Source: Planctomycetota bacterium (GTDB lineage: Bacteria > Planctomycetota > Phycisphaerae > Phycisphaerales > SM1A02). Taken from it: a stretch of DNA of 37,685 bases. The stretch is from positions 1 to 37,685 of the forward strand of contig VGYB01000019.1 of NCBI GenBank assembly GCA_016873115.1. The letters are read 5' to 3'. A model generated the notes under the pieces. It saw only the letters and a list, made by a program, of their open reading frames with translations. It was not told the origin of the DNA and did not search any database. Both the position numbers and the translations under genes were made by a program. Shown here piece after piece: positions 8,833 through 20,005 of this stretch. The first letter of the stretch is position 1, and every line of letters starts with the position of its first letter.

Positions 8833-8840
<8 letters not shown>
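8436..8840 (-). CDS. yajC: Preprotein translocase subunit YajC
   Basis: A 134-residue YajC, the small SecDF-associated membrane protein. It has an N-terminal Pro/Ala/Gly-rich segment (10-45) not found in short YajC proteins, one transmembrane helix (about 48-66, FFWILIPMMLVILVLPMI), then the cytoplasmic domain RKERKKREAMLASIANRDRV-QTIGGIIGVV-VTLRVDESSGTKLTFARNAVSDIL. The QTIGGIIG and RVDE segments are the family signature. Its ATG lies within the last codons of tgt (8-nt overlap), and secDF follows after 17 nt. The tgt-yajC-secD-secF order is the classical bacterial arrangement, which supports the assignment. Confidence 0.93.
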
Positions 8841-9991
<1,151 letters not shown>

Positions 9992-9999
<8 letters not shown>

Positions 10000-11104
10000 C
10001 CCGGCTCGCCCGGCTCAAGGTCTCGCGCTCGGAGCGCGTCAGCGAACCGATGCCATCGGCCTGGATCTTGGCAAGGATGCGGTCGATCTCGGCGTTGTCG
10101 GGTGTCCGACGCTGTGCACGCCTGGCCGCGCCAGAGCGGCTCGTGGGGTCGATCCGGCCGAGGAAGTCGAAGAAGCCGTGCAGATGGTGCGTGTTCCCGA
10201 TGAAGTACCAACCCGCGATCGCTCCGCCAAGGTGGGCGGCTTCGCCCCCGGCGTTGTTCCCGGCGCTCACGATCGTCCAGATGGCATAGGCGAGCAGCAG
10301 GATGGCCAGCGTGCGCAGCCTCATGGGTATGAAGAAGAAGAGCAGCACCTCCGTGTTCGGTGCCAGGCGCGCCGCCGCGAACATGATGCCGAAGATCCCC
10401 GCGCTTGCGCCCACGAGCGGCGTGGTCGGATCGTTGAAGAGGAGTCCGGGGATCGAGGGCAGCTTGAGCAGCGCGAGCGCCCAACCGCCGAGGTTGAGCG
10501 CGAGGTACAGCAAGGCGCCGAAGATCCCGCACAGCAGGTAGAAGGCGAGATACCGCTTCTTGCCGAGGTAGCTCTCGATCACGCCACCGAAGAAGAAGAG
10601 ACCGAGCATGTTGAAGATGAGGTGGTTCACATCGGCATGCACGAACTGGAAGCCGACGATGCGCCAGAACTCCAGGCCGGTCCAGCCCATGAACGGCTGC
10701 TCGACGATGAGTGCCTTGGCGGTCGAGAAGTAGAGCCAGCTGTTGAGGAGCGGCATCAGCTGGTAGCTGATGGTGCCGACCTGCGTCTGGGTGCCGGCAA
10801 GCACGATGGGCGCATCGCCGCCCATCGAGGGCATCGTGCGCTCGGCGAGCCTGCCATTGGGCAGGCGCTCGACAATCGTCTGCGAGACCGGCTCGGTCAG
10901 CACGACCTGCTTGCCGCGAATCTCATTGATGTCCACGCCCGGGTCCACGCTGATCCCAAGCGGCACCATGCGTGGAGCCAGGAACCCATCGACCACGAAG
11001 ACCGCGACGCAGGCGATGATGATCCACGCGGTCACGCTGAGCGAGCCAAGCGCTCCTGCACCCCCCACATGCGGCTCTCGCCATTGACGCGACTCAACGC
11101 CCAT
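9992..11104 (-). CDS. Rhomboid-family intramembrane serine protease
   Basis: A 370-residue membrane protein. The start MGVESRQW at 11104 overlaps the end of the Nudix gene by 11 nt; a longer frame to 11230 would run antiparallel to no sensible domain and is dismissed. The first membrane helix is at about 25-43. A long soluble loop (about 45-130) precedes the rhomboid core, which has HADVNHLIFNMLGLFFFG, the nucleophile Ser in GASAGIFG near 231 and the catalytic His in AHLGG near 290, giving the Ser-His dyad. Rhomboids cleave transmembrane substrates within the membrane; the substrate here is unknown. The extra loop before the His/Asn segment is longer than in GlpG. The C-terminal tail (about 305-370) is charged and cytoplasmic. 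Placed in the tgt-sec operon, a link to membrane protein quality control is possible but inferred. Confidence 0.9.
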
Positions 11105-11621
11105 GGTCGCGACCCCCGGATGCACGCCACAGGTGGAATGCCGCGATCGTCTTGCCGTCCTTGATCTGGCCGGTCGCGATGCGTCGCTCGACCTCGTCGG
11201 GATGCACGAGCTCGACCTCGATCTGCTCATCGGCCTCGAGCGCCTGCTCGCACGGCGTGAGCGCCGTGGCTTCGTAGAGGTGCATCAACTCGTCGCAGAA
11301 TCCGGGCGAGGTCAGGTAGGCGCCGAGCCGACGCACCCGACCCGCGCGGTAGCCGCACTCCTCCTCGAGCTCGCGGCCTGCTGCAGGTTCCGGATCCTCG
11401 CCTGGTTCGAGCTTGCCCGCGCAGAACTCCTGGAGCCACTCGCCGACGGCGATGCGGAAGTTGCGGATCATGATCATGCGGCCATCATCGAGCACGGGCA
11501 CCACCGTGACCGCCCCGGGATGACGGATCACATGACGATCGAGCATGCGGCCATCTCGCGCCTGCACCTGCAGGCACTCGATGCGCAGGAAGCCTGCTTG
11601 ATGGACGATTCGACCGGTCAC
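11094..11621 (-). CDS. Nudix hydrolase, ADP-ribose pyrophosphatase type
   Basis: A 175-residue protein from a GTG start at 11619-11621, chosen because a GGAAGGAG site (11627-11634) lies 5 nt upstream; an ATG at 11648 in the same frame has no such site. The Nudix box GKLEPGEDPEPAAGRELEEE runs over residues about 67-89, matching G-x5-E-x7-REUxEExGU and binding the metal that activates water. The following PGFCDELMHLYEA segment with an acidic DEQIEVE resembles ADP-ribose/sugar-nucleotide pyrophosphatases rather than MutT. It probably hydrolyses ADP-ribose or related nucleotide sugars to AMP and sugar phosphate in the cytoplasm. It is the first gene of the Nudix-rhomboid-tgt-yajC-secDF unit and is divergent from the mlaF-like gene. 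Confidence 0.88.
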   Translation of the reverse strand: MTGRIVHQAGFLRIECLQVQARDGRMLDRHVIRHPGAVTVVPVLDDGRMIMIRNFRIAVGEWLQEFCAGKLEPGEDPEPAAGRELEEECGYRAGRVRRLGAYLTSPGFCDELMHLYEATALTPCEQALEADEQIEVELVHPDEVERRIATGQIKDGKTIAAFHLWRASGGRDHGR

Positions 11622-11626
11622 GCACG

Positions 11627-11634
11627 CTCCTTCC
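11627..11634 (-). promoter_or_regulatory. Ribosome-binding site fixing the Nudix GTG start
   Basis: On the minus strand the sequence reads GGAAGGAG, followed by 5 nt and GTG. The same 8-mer precedes the LysM gene at 4853-4860. It decides for the GTG at 11621 over the upstream in-frame ATG at 11648. Confidence 0.75.
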
Positions 11635-11650
11635 GGGGGGTCGGGCATGA

Positions 11651-11656
11651 TAGGGT
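11651..11656 (+). promoter_or_regulatory. Putative -10 box (TAGGGT) of a leaderless mRNA, mlaF-like gene
   Basis: TAGGGT is followed by 6 nt and then the GTG start at 11663. With a normal -10 to start-site distance, transcription would begin at or next to the start codon. No Shine-Dalgarno and no -35 consensus is visible. The assignment rests on the repeated occurrence of this arrangement in the window. Confidence 0.5.
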
Positions 11657-11662
11657 TCCACC

Positions 11663-12472
11663 GTGGACTCGTCGCCGTCCAACGAACCGCTCATTCGCGT
11701 CGCCCGGCTGCGCAAGCGCTTCGGACGCCTGCAGGTGCTCAAGGGGGTGAATGTCTCGTTCACGGCGGGCCGGACGACCGTGGTGCTCGGCCCCAGCGGC
11801 TGCGGCAAGAGCGTCCTGCTCAAGCACATCGTGGGTCTGCTGCGACCCGATGTCGGCGAGGTCTGGTTCGACGGCCATCGCGTGGACCGCTTGCGCGATG
11901 CTGATCTTGGCGTCGTCCGCCGCCAGATCGGCTTCCTGTTCCAGATGAGCGCACTCTTCGATTCGCTGAGCGTGGCCGACAACCTCGCGTTCCCGTTGCG
12001 GGAGCACGGCGTGACCGACGAAGTCGTGATCAACGCCCGCATCCAGCGGGTTGCCACGATGGTCGGGCTTGCATCGACGCTCCAGCAGATGCCTGCGGAA
12101 CTCTCCGGCGGGCAGCGCAAGCGCATCGCGCTGGCTCGTGCCATCGTCCTCGATCCCAAGGTCGTGCTCTACGACGAGCCGACCACGGGGCTCGATCCGA
12201 TCCGGTCGGACATCATCAACGAACTCATCCTGAAGCTCAAGCGCGAGTTGCACATCACGAGCATCGTGGTCACGCACGACCTGCAGTCGGCCTTCAAGGT
12301 CGGCGACCGGTTCGTGCTCATGCACGATGGCACGATCCAATTCGAGGGATCGGCCGCCGAGCTCCGCGAGTGCCCGGATCCGGTCGTGCGCCGATTCCTC
12401 CAGGGCGAGGCATCGCCAGAGGAACTGGCGGAGATCCGCGGCGACCGAGCGTCTACACTGGGCACTCCATGA
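11663..12472 (+). CDS. mlaF: Mla-type lipid-transport ABC ATPase
   Basis: A 269-residue ABC ATPase from a GTG start. Walker A GPSGCGKS is at 43-50, the Q-loop is at FLFQMSALFDSLSVADNLAF, the signature LSGGQRKRIALARAI near 151, Walker B VVLYDEPTTGLDPI near 171, and the switch His in VVTHDL. FQMSALFDSL and LYDEPTTGLDP are typical of the MlaF/Ttg2A branch, which energises phospholipid movement between outer and inner membranes. The adjacent MCE-domain gene supports this. The usual MlaE permease gene is not next to it, so the membrane partner must be elsewhere. The stop overlaps the start of the MCE gene as ATGA. Confidence 0.88.
   Translation: MDSSPSNEPLIRVARLRKRFGRLQVLKGVNVSFTAGRTTVVLGPSGCGKSVLLKHIVGLLRPDVGEVWFDGHRVDRLRDADLGVVRRQIGFLFQMSALFDSLSVADNLAFPLREHGVTDEVVINARIQRVATMVGLASTLQQMPAELSGGQRKRIALARAIVLDPKVVLYDEPTTGLDPIRSDIINELILKLKRELHITSIVVTHDLQSAFKVGDRFVLMHDGTIQFEGSAAELRECPDPVVRRFLQGEASPEELAEIRGDRASTLGTP
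12454..12459 (+). promoter_or_regulatory. Putative internal -10 box (TACACT) before the MCE gene
   Basis: TACACT lies inside the last codons of the mlaF-like gene, 9 nt before the ATG at 12469. It fits the TANNNT pattern seen before other genes lacking a ribosome-binding site. It could be an internal promoter or a chance match, because the gene already overlaps its upstream neighbour and can be translated by coupling. Confidence 0.3.
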
Positions 12473-13443
12473 AGGACGCCGCACGAAACTTCGTCACGGG
12501 ACTGGTGAGCATCGGTGCCCTCGGCGTGCTGGTCTCCCTGCTCCTCATGTTCGGCGAGTTGCGCTGGCTCGTCCAATCGTCGTACCGGGTCACGGTGGCT
12601 GCCAACATCGGCGCCGGGCTTCGCACCGGTTCGCAGGTCATGCTGAACGGCGTCCCGATCGGACGGGTCATCGCGGTAACCGTGCGCCCATCCGAGGAGC
12701 CGCCGGTCCGCGTGGAAGCAGACATCGATGCCGAGGTCGACCTGCCGCAGTCGTGCGAGGTCTCGTGCGAGAGCGGCCTGATCGGCGGTGGTTCGCGACT
12801 GAACTTCCGCATGCCCGAGGATCCGGCCGCCCGCACCGCCATGGCTCCCCGCGACGGCACATGGATCGCCACAGCCACCTTCATGACCTTCGAGGACCGC
12901 ATCGCCTCGATCGTGAGCGAGGACTTCACGGAGCTCGCCCGCAACCTCAACGAGCTCGTGGCTCCGCTCAAGGGCAACCCGGATGATCCCGCCAACGAGG
13001 GCTCGATCCGCACGAGCGTGACGCGGCTGAACCGCATGCTCGCCTCGGCCGAGGCGGCCTTCGCCGGTGCCAACACATGGCTCAACGACGAGCAGATGCG
13101 CACCGATGCCAAGAGTGCCGTCTGGAAGGCCAGCCAGCTCATCGATCAGGCGAGCGCCGCGATGGATGCGGTCGCCGGTGCAGCGAAGGGCGTCGAGGGC
13201 CAGGCCACCACCCTTGCTGCCGACCTGCGTCCGGTCATCGAGCGCATGCGCCAGACGCTCGAGAATGTGCAGTCGATCAGCGAGAAGGTCAATGCGGGCG
13301 AAGGCACCGTGGGCCAGCTCGTCAACAACCCCGATCTCTACCGATCGCTCGAGGATGCCGGCCGTCGGCTCGCCGCAACGCTGGCCGAGGTCGAGCTGCT
13401 CGTCCAGAAAGTCAAGGACGAAGGCCTGCGCCTGGAGTGGTAA
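12469..13443 (+). CDS. mlaD: MCE-domain lipid-transport protein (MlaD-like)
   Basis: A 324-residue protein starting with the ATG of an ATGA overlap. It has one N-terminal membrane anchor (about 9-28) and an MCE domain at about 38-115 (VTVAANIGAGLRTGSQVMLNG, GRVIAV, GLIGGGSRLNF). A long predominantly helical C-terminal region (about 150-324) ends with GTVGQLVNNPDLYRSLED, a pattern repeated in many MCE proteins. MCE proteins form hexameric rings that pass phospholipids through the periplasm. The protein is longer than E. coli MlaD, which suggests a tube- or tail-forming variant. It pairs with the ATPase encoded just upstream; no permease or lipid-binding MlaC-like gene is adjacent. Confidence 0.87.
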   Translation: MKDAARNFVTGLVSIGALGVLVSLLLMFGELRWLVQSSYRVTVAANIGAGLRTGSQVMLNGVPIGRVIAVTVRPSEEPPVRVEADIDAEVDLPQSCEVSCESGLIGGGSRLNFRMPEDPAARTAMAPRDGTWIATATFMTFEDRIASIVSEDFTELARNLNELVAPLKGNPDDPANEGSIRTSVTRLNRMLASAEAAFAGANTWLNDEQMRTDAKSAVWKASQLIDQASAAMDAVAGAAKGVEGQATTLAADLRPVIERMRQTLENVQSISEKVNAGEGTVGQLVNNPDLYRSLEDAGRRLAATLAEVELLVQKVKDEGLRLEW

Positions 13444-13505
13444 GTCCGCCGTGGTGAGTCGCTTGCCGCGGGTCCGGGCGACCTTGATGCATCTCCACCA
13501 ACGAC

Positions 13506-13536
13506 AACGCGGAGCCGTACGGCGCGGCCCCGCGTT
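13506..13536. terminator. Bidirectional hairpin between convergent mlaD-like and OmpA-like genes
   Basis: Seven-base arms AACGCGG (13506-13512) and CCGCGTT (13530-13536) enclose a GC-rich loop with its own short palindrome (GCCGTACGGC). The plus-strand side is followed by CCCTTGTCTCC and the minus-strand side by GTCGTTG, both weak pyrimidine tracts. Its place in the 117-nt gap between convergent genes fits a shared terminator. Confidence 0.55.
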
Positions 13537-13560
13537 CCCTTGTCTCCATCCGGAGGCGGT

Positions 13561-14217
13561 TCAGCCCGCTCCGCCGAGCACAATCACCTCGACGCGCCGG
13601 CTGCGCGCCTTGGTGTCGGCCGGCTTGTCCGGTCCCCACGAGCTGAGCTTGATGGAATCCTTCGGCAAGCCCTTGGCGATCAGGTACTCGCGCACGGCGA
13701 AGGCGCGCTCGAAGCCAAGGTGGTAATTGGTCGCGAAGCGATCCCTGCTGGCCTTGATCGGATCGGTGTCGGTGAAGCCGACCACATCGAGCGAACGGCC
13801 CGAATGGGATTCCTGGATGATCGTCACGATGCGGTCGAGGCTGCGCTTGGACGCGACCTTGAGCGTGCTCTTGCCGCTGTCGAAGAGCACATCACCCTCG
13901 ATCACCACATGGATGTCCTCACCGATTTTCTCGGCGCTGACGCCCTCGATGCCGTTGAACTCCTCGGCCGCGCCTTCGCTCACCGGAGCCGCGGCGATCG
14001 GCGAATTGGCGAGCCCTGCGGCAGCCTGCTCGGCGGTGTGCGCACGCTGCTCAGCGGCACGACGGGCCTCCTCGCTTTCCTCGAGCGCACGACTGCGATC
14101 ATCGAGTTGCGCCTTGAGCGCATCGATCTCCGTGGTGCTGGATTGCTTGTGCTGGCCCTCGCAGCCGACCATCGTCAGCAGCGACACGGCGATCCCGGTC
14201 ATCACGAACTTCGTCAT
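13561..14217 (-). CDS. OmpA-family peptidoglycan-associated lipoprotein
   Basis: A 218-residue protein with start MTKFVMTG at 14217, preceded by an AGAGGAG ribosome-binding site 6 nt upstream; the longer frame to 14277 is not needed. The signal peptide ends in a lipobox-like MVGC at residues 16-19, so it is probably lipid-anchored. Residues about 28-65 form a charged, heptad-like coiled coil (IDALKAQLDDRSRALEESEE), and the C-terminal half is an OmpA/MotB-like domain: DVLFDSGKSTLK, VVGFTDTDP, LGFERAFAVREYL and the final SRRVEVIV. This domain binds diaminopimelate in peptidoglycan. It is probably monocistronic, between the terminator at 13506-13536 and the prepilin peptidase gene. Confidence 0.87.
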   Translation of the reverse strand: MTKFVMTGIAVSLLTMVGCEGQHKQSSTTEIDALKAQLDDRSRALEESEEARRAAEQRAHTAEQAAAGLANSPIAAAPVSEGAAEEFNGIEGVSAEKIGEDIHVVIEGDVLFDSGKSTLKVASKRSLDRIVTIIQESHSGRSLDVVGFTDTDPIKASRDRFATNYHLGFERAFAVREYLIAKGLPKDSIKLSSWGPDKPADTKARSRRVEVIVLGGAG

Positions 14218-14299
14218 CCTTGACTCCTCTGATGCTGGCGGCACCACGCGGCACCGGGGCTTCCTGCCCGCGCGCATGGTAATCGCCTCGGATCATGGG

Positions 14300-15502
14300 T
14301 CAAGGACCTTCGACGATGCCCGGGAAGGCGACTCGGCCGAGGTCCACGAACCACGGCCTGAAGTAGACCAAGAGGAGCACCGCCGCCGCAAGGTACGGTC
14401 CGTACGGCAGTTCGCGCCGCCCACCGCGGCGCCAGACGATCGCGAGCACCCCCATCGCGGCAAGGGCGACGAAGGGCGCAATGAAGAATCCCGCGAGCGG
14501 CACGATCCAGCCGAAGGCGGCACCAGCGCAGCCCAGGATGTGCACATCGCCGTAGCCCATCGCCTCGCGTCCGAACGCCAGCGTGCCGGCGATCCGGATC
14601 GCCCAGATGATCCCGCCACCGACGAGGTAGCCGAACATGCTTGCGGCCACTGGCTCAAGCCACGGCGGCACAGATCCGATCGAGGCAGCGAGGAACACCC
14701 CGATGAACCCGCCGAGCACGGCGGGTGCGAGCACGATGCACGCATGCCCGAGTTCACGCACCGCCTCGCGACGGGCATGTGGATAGTTGGCGAAGAGTTC
14801 CCCCTTGGAAACGAACTGCTCGTAGTCGTGGAAGCCTGGCCGAAGCACCCCGGCCCAGAGCAGCACGGCAAGCTTGACCACCCCGATCATGCCGCCGATC
14901 GCGGCACCCGCCATCCACATGGGGGCTGCGGGGAGCGGGGAGACCATCGTGCCCGGATGCGGAACCCAGCCCTGGACCGCAGCCGCCAGGAACGCCACCA
15001 CCGTCGAGAGCACCGGAATTGCCAGGGGGATCGTGAAGGTGCGGGCATCGATCATCGTGATCGCGACGAGCGAGCCGATGCACCAGGCCCAGGCCAGGAG
15101 CATCGGCAACGCCCGCCAGAATCCCTGCTGCGCGAACCAGCCAAGACCGGCTTCGCGGGCACGATCCGCCGCGGTGCCGCCGAAGCACTGCCACCAGAGC
15201 GCCGCGAACATCGCTCCGACGACGAGTTCAACGACGAGGTACTGCGGCGAGATCCGTACGCCGCAGCCTGCACAGCGGCCCCGCACGATGAACCAGCCGA
15301 GGATCGGCAGGTTCTGCCACCAGGCCAGTCGAAGCCCGCAGGTGGGGCAGCGGCTCGGCGGTGCAACGACGCTCATGCCCTCGGGACAGCGCACCGCCAC
15401 GACATTGATGAAGCTGCCTGCACAGGCACCCATGCCAAAGGCGAATGCCGCACCGAGCGCGGCGAGGCCATGCATGAGGACCCAGTCAGGCAGCGACTCC
15501 AT
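14300..15502 (-). CDS. pilD: Prepilin peptidase / N-methyltransferase (type IV leader peptidase)
   Basis: A 400-residue polytopic membrane protein of the A24 aspartic peptidase family, which cleaves the leader of type IV pilins and type II secretion pseudopilins. The N-terminal part has GACAGSFINVVAVRCPEGMS and two CxxC pairs (CPTCGLRL near 52 and CAGCGVRI near 76), the zinc-binding N-methyltransferase region. The catalytic aspartates lie in TMIDARTFTIP near 167 and GYGDVHILG near 321. It is over 100 residues longer than most homologues; the extra sequence, including a soluble FHDYEQFVSKGELFANYPHA segment, lies between the two aspartates. It begins 8 nt after xseB and probably belongs to the xseA-xseB transcript. 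Confidence 0.92.
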   Translation of the reverse strand: MESLPDWVLMHGLAALGAAFAFGMGACAGSFINVVAVRCPEGMSVVAPPSRCPTCGLRLAWWQNLPILGWFIVRGRCAGCGVRISPQYLVVELVVGAMFAALWWQCFGGTAADRAREAGLGWFAQQGFWRALPMLLAWAWCIGSLVAITMIDARTFTIPLAIPVLSTVVAFLAAAVQGWVPHPGTMVSPLPAAPMWMAGAAIGGMIGVVKLAVLLWAGVLRPGFHDYEQFVSKGELFANYPHARREAVRELGHACIVLAPAVLGGFIGVFLAASIGSVPPWLEPVAASMFGYLVGGGIIWAIRIAGTLAFGREAMGYGDVHILGCAGAAFGWIVPLAGFFIAPFVALAAMGVLAIVWRRGGRRELPYGPYLAAAVLLLVYFRPWFVDLGRVAFPGIVEGP

Positions 15503-15510
15503 GGGAAGGC

Positions 15511-15744
15511 TCAGCGCTCCCCTGCCGAGAGACGGCTGATCTCCTCTTCAGCCTCCTTGAGCAGCGCGCGGCAGTGCTTCACGAGCGCAGCACCGCGTCG
15601 GTAGTCATCGAGGCTCTGCTTCAGGCCGGACTCGCCTGATTCCATTCGCTCGACGAGCTTCTGGAGCTGCTCCATCGCCTGCTCGAAGGTGAGCGTGGCG
15701 AGGTCATCGGCGGCCGGTTCCTTGCTTGGTTTGGCTGGGCTCAT
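15511..15744 (-). CDS. xseB: Exodeoxyribonuclease VII small subunit
   Basis: A 77-residue protein with the XseB signature: LTFEQAMEQLQKLVERMESG followed by ESGLKQSLDDYRRGAALVKHCRALLKEAE, a helical pair that wraps the large subunit. Exonuclease VII degrades single-stranded DNA from both ends. The start overlaps the xseA stop as ATGA, so the subunits are translationally coupled. The short N-terminal extension is Lys/Pro/Ala-rich. Confidence 0.95.
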   Translation of the reverse strand: MSPAKPSKEPAADDLATLTFEQAMEQLQKLVERMESGESGLKQSLDDYRRGAALVKHCRALLKEAEEEISRLSAGER

Positions 15745-17201
15745 GTCGACTCCTTGTCTCGGGCGGTCACGGTACTGCTGATGCGGCCATCGGCCACGAC
15801 GGTGGTCAGGTTGGCTCCAGGTGGGGCACGATCGACGGATCGGACGGGCTGTCCATCCGCACCCAGCGTGATCGAATAGCCGCGCTCGAGGACGCTCGTG
15901 GGCGAGAGCGCCGCAAGTTGGCGCGCCACGAGATCCACGCGCGCCGCATGCCGTTCCGATCGGCGAGTTGCTGACTGCATCAGGCGACGCGCGACATCAT
16001 CCAGGCAGGCACGGGCAGCAGCCTGCCGAGCGCCCGGATCCAACCGCGCCAGGCGGGCGTCGATCACGGCCAGCTTCCGGCCGATGTCACCGGTGGATCG
16101 GCGCACCGCCAGTTGCGCCCGCGAGGCGAGCCCATCGACGCGAGCACGCGCCGGCACGATCGCCGCCGCTGGCGACTGCATCACCGGTCGAGTCGTGAGC
16201 CGCTCGAGCGCCAGCGAGCAGGCATCGAGCGCATCCCGCACGGCACGATCAAGATCGGCCGCACGCACGCTGAGCTCTTCGTCGAGTGCCGCACGGTCGG
16301 CGAACACGCTCGCGGCAGCCAGGGACGGCGTGGCCGCGGTCCCATCGGCCGCGAGATCCGCGAGGCTGACATCGATCTGGTGACCGATGCCGGTGATCAC
16401 CGGCAGCCGACTGCGCACGATCGCTTCGACGATCGCGGCCTCGTTGAAGGCCCAAAGGTCCTCCTTGCTGCCACCGCCCCGCACCAGCACGATGCAGTCG
16501 AAGGGCAGCGAGGGCGCGGCGGCGTTGGCACGCTCGATCGCGGCGGCGACCTCGGCGGCGGCGCGATCACCCTGCACCGGCGTCGGCACGAGCGTGAGCT
16601 TGCAGGTGCGTCCGCGCTCACGATGCACATTCAGGACATCCTGCAACGCAGCAGCACCCTCGCTCGTGACGATGGCCACATGACGGGGTACACGCGGCCA
16701 CGCACGCTTGCGCTCGGTGTCGAACCAGCCACGCTCGCGGAAGAGCCGCTCCAGTTCACGCTTGCGGGCATCGAGGTCACCCTGCCCATCGGGCTCCATC
16801 GACTCGGCAATGACCTGCAGCTTGCCCTGCGGACCGTAGAAGTCGAGGCGCCCTCGCACGACGACCGCCATCCCTTCGCGGGGCTCGAAGCCGAGGCGAG
16901 CGAACTCGCGCGCGAACATGACCAGACCGATCGTGGCATCCGCCTCACGCAGCGTGGCGTAGAGGTGCTGCGACTGGCTCACGCGACCGAGTTCACCGCG
17001 CACGCTGAAGGAACCGGGCACGCCGATCCGGAGCGCTTCCTTGATGCGTGCGGCGAGCGCCGAGACGGTCATGGGGACCACGCTGGCCGTCAGCGCACCG
17101 TCGGATGCATCGGGGGTGGGGCTCGACCCGGAGCCAACAGCGGACTGCTGGCGGAAGAGCGCACCTTGAGCAAGACTGGGATCGAAGGGCTTCCTTGCCA
17201 C
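15741..17201 (-). CDS. xseA: Exodeoxyribonuclease VII large subunit
   Basis: A 486-residue XseA. The GTG start at 17199-17201 (VARKPFDP) is preferred because a TACCAT hexamer ends 6 nt upstream; the frame is open for another 393 nt upstream, but that part is antisense to recG. The first 45 or so residues are low-complexity, then an OB-fold (VSALAARIKEALRIG, SVRGELGRVSQS) and the catalytic domain with VLVRGGGSKEDLWAFNE and GIGHQIDVSLADLAADGTAATPS. The last corresponds to the usual GHExD-x-RAxTPS motif, with Gln in place of the Glu. The C-terminal coiled coil binds XseB. Transcribed divergently from recG; both are DNA-repair genes and share an 18-nt intergenic gap. Confidence 0.93.
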   Translation of the reverse strand: MARKPFDPSLAQGALFRQQSAVGSGSSPTPDASDGALTASVVPMTVSALAARIKEALRIGVPGSFSVRGELGRVSQSQHLYATLREADATIGLVMFAREFARLGFEPREGMAVVVRGRLDFYGPQGKLQVIAESMEPDGQGDLDARKRELERLFRERGWFDTERKRAWPRVPRHVAIVTSEGAAALQDVLNVHRERGRTCKLTLVPTPVQGDRAAAEVAAAIERANAAAPSLPFDCIVLVRGGGSKEDLWAFNEAAIVEAIVRSRLPVITGIGHQIDVSLADLAADGTAATPSLAAASVFADRAALDEELSVRAADLDRAVRDALDACSLALERLTTRPVMQSPAAAIVPARARVDGLASRAQLAVRRSTGDIGRKLAVIDARLARLDPGARQAAARACLDDVARRLMQSATRRSERHAARVDLVARQLAALSPTSVLERGYSITLGADGQPVRSVDRAPPGANLTTVVADGRISSTVTARDKEST

Positions 17202-17206
17202 AGGGG

Positions 17207-17213
17207 TATGGTA
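17207..17213. promoter_or_regulatory. Shared bidirectional -10 element between xseA and recG
   Basis: The heptamer TATGGTA reads as TATGGT on the plus strand (17207-17212), 7 nt before the recG ATG, and as TACCAT on the minus strand (17213-17208), 6 nt before the xseA GTG. Each fits TANNNT placed for a leaderless transcript. The whole space between the start codons is 18 nt, too short for two separate promoters with leaders. Confidence 0.55.
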
Positions 17214-17219
17214 CGGACG

Positions 17220-19328
<2,109 letters not shown>

Positions 19329-19333
19329 ACCGC

Positions 19334-19339
19334 TACCAT
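19334..19339 (+). promoter_or_regulatory. Putative -10 box (TACCAT) before the LolD-like ATPase
   Basis: TACCAT lies in the 20-nt gap after recG and ends 9 nt before the GTG at 19349. No ribosome-binding site is present. This would allow the ABC operon to be transcribed separately from recG. Confidence 0.42.
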
Positions 19340-19348
19340 TGCCGCCCC

Positions 19349-20005
19349 GTGAACGCACTCGCCATCCATGGCCTCGAACTCGTCCGACCGGGCGGTTTCA
19401 GGCTCTCCATTCCATCGCTCTCGCTCTCGCAGGGTGAACAGGCCCTGCTCGTCGCCCCATCGGGTGGCGGCAAGAGCACCCTCCTGCACCTGATCGCTGG
19501 ACTCGAGGATCCTGACGCCGGATCCATCGCCATCGCCGACATGCCCATCAGTTCGCTGCGCGGCGCTGCGCGCGATGCGTTCCGGGGCGCCTCGATCGGC
19601 ATGGTCTTCCAGACCTTCAACCTGTTGCACGGCTTCTCGGCGATCGAAAACCTGACGGTTGCGATGATGTTCAGTTCGGTGCCCGCGACAACGCACGATG
19701 CGCGGGCGCGTGCACTGCTGTCGGAGCTCGGTATCGACCGGCCCGAGCAGGCTGTCGAGACCATGAGCGTTGGTCAGCAGCAGCGTGTTGCGGTGGCCCG
19801 TGCGCTCGCCTGCCGCCCCACCCTGGTCCTCGCGGACGAACCGACGGCAAGCCTCGATCCGGCGAATGCCGCCACGGCCATCGGGCTCCTGCAGCGCGCC
19901 TGCCGGGACCACGGTGCGGCGCTGCTCTGCACGAGCCATGATCCCTCGCTGCGCGAGCACTTCAGTCGCGTGATCGACCTGGGCACCGTGGAGGCAGCAC
20001 GATGA
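19349..20005 (+). CDS. LolD/MacB-type ABC ATPase
   Basis: A 218-residue ATPase from a GTG start. Walker A is APSGGGKSTLL near 35-45, the Q-loop VFQTFNLLHGFSAIENL near 87, the signature MSVGQQQRVAVARAL near 139 (MSVGQ in place of LSGGQ), Walker B LVLADEPTASLDP near 160, and the switch His in CTSHD. The LLHGFSAIENL and SVGQQQRVA pattern fits ATPases paired with FtsX/MacB-fold permeases, which act as mechanotransmitters rather than channels. It overlaps the permease gene by 4 nt (ATGA). Together with the permease and the DUF3299 protein it forms a trio known from gammaproteobacterial, zinc-regulated clusters (Zrg-type); this match is from memory of the family, not from a search. Confidence 0.86.
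   Translation: MNALAIHGLELVRPGGFRLSIPSLSLSQGEQALLVAPSGGGKSTLLHLIAGLEDPDAGSIAIADMPISSLRGAARDAFRGASIGMVFQTFNLLHGFSAIENLTVAMMFSSVPATTHDARARALLSELGIDRPEQAVETMSVGQQQRVAVARALACRPTLVLADEPTASLDPANAATAIGLLQRACRDHGAALLCTSHDPSLREHFSRVIDLGTVEAAR

Noticed and set aside
11105-11230. Longer N-terminus for the rhomboid protein
   Set aside because: It would overlap the Nudix coding sequence almost fully and is Arg/Ser-rich, as shadow frames are here.
16113-17219. Open frame upstream of recG in the same phase
   Set aside because: It is antisense to xseA and has no RecG homology; the RecG N-terminus begins around 17220.
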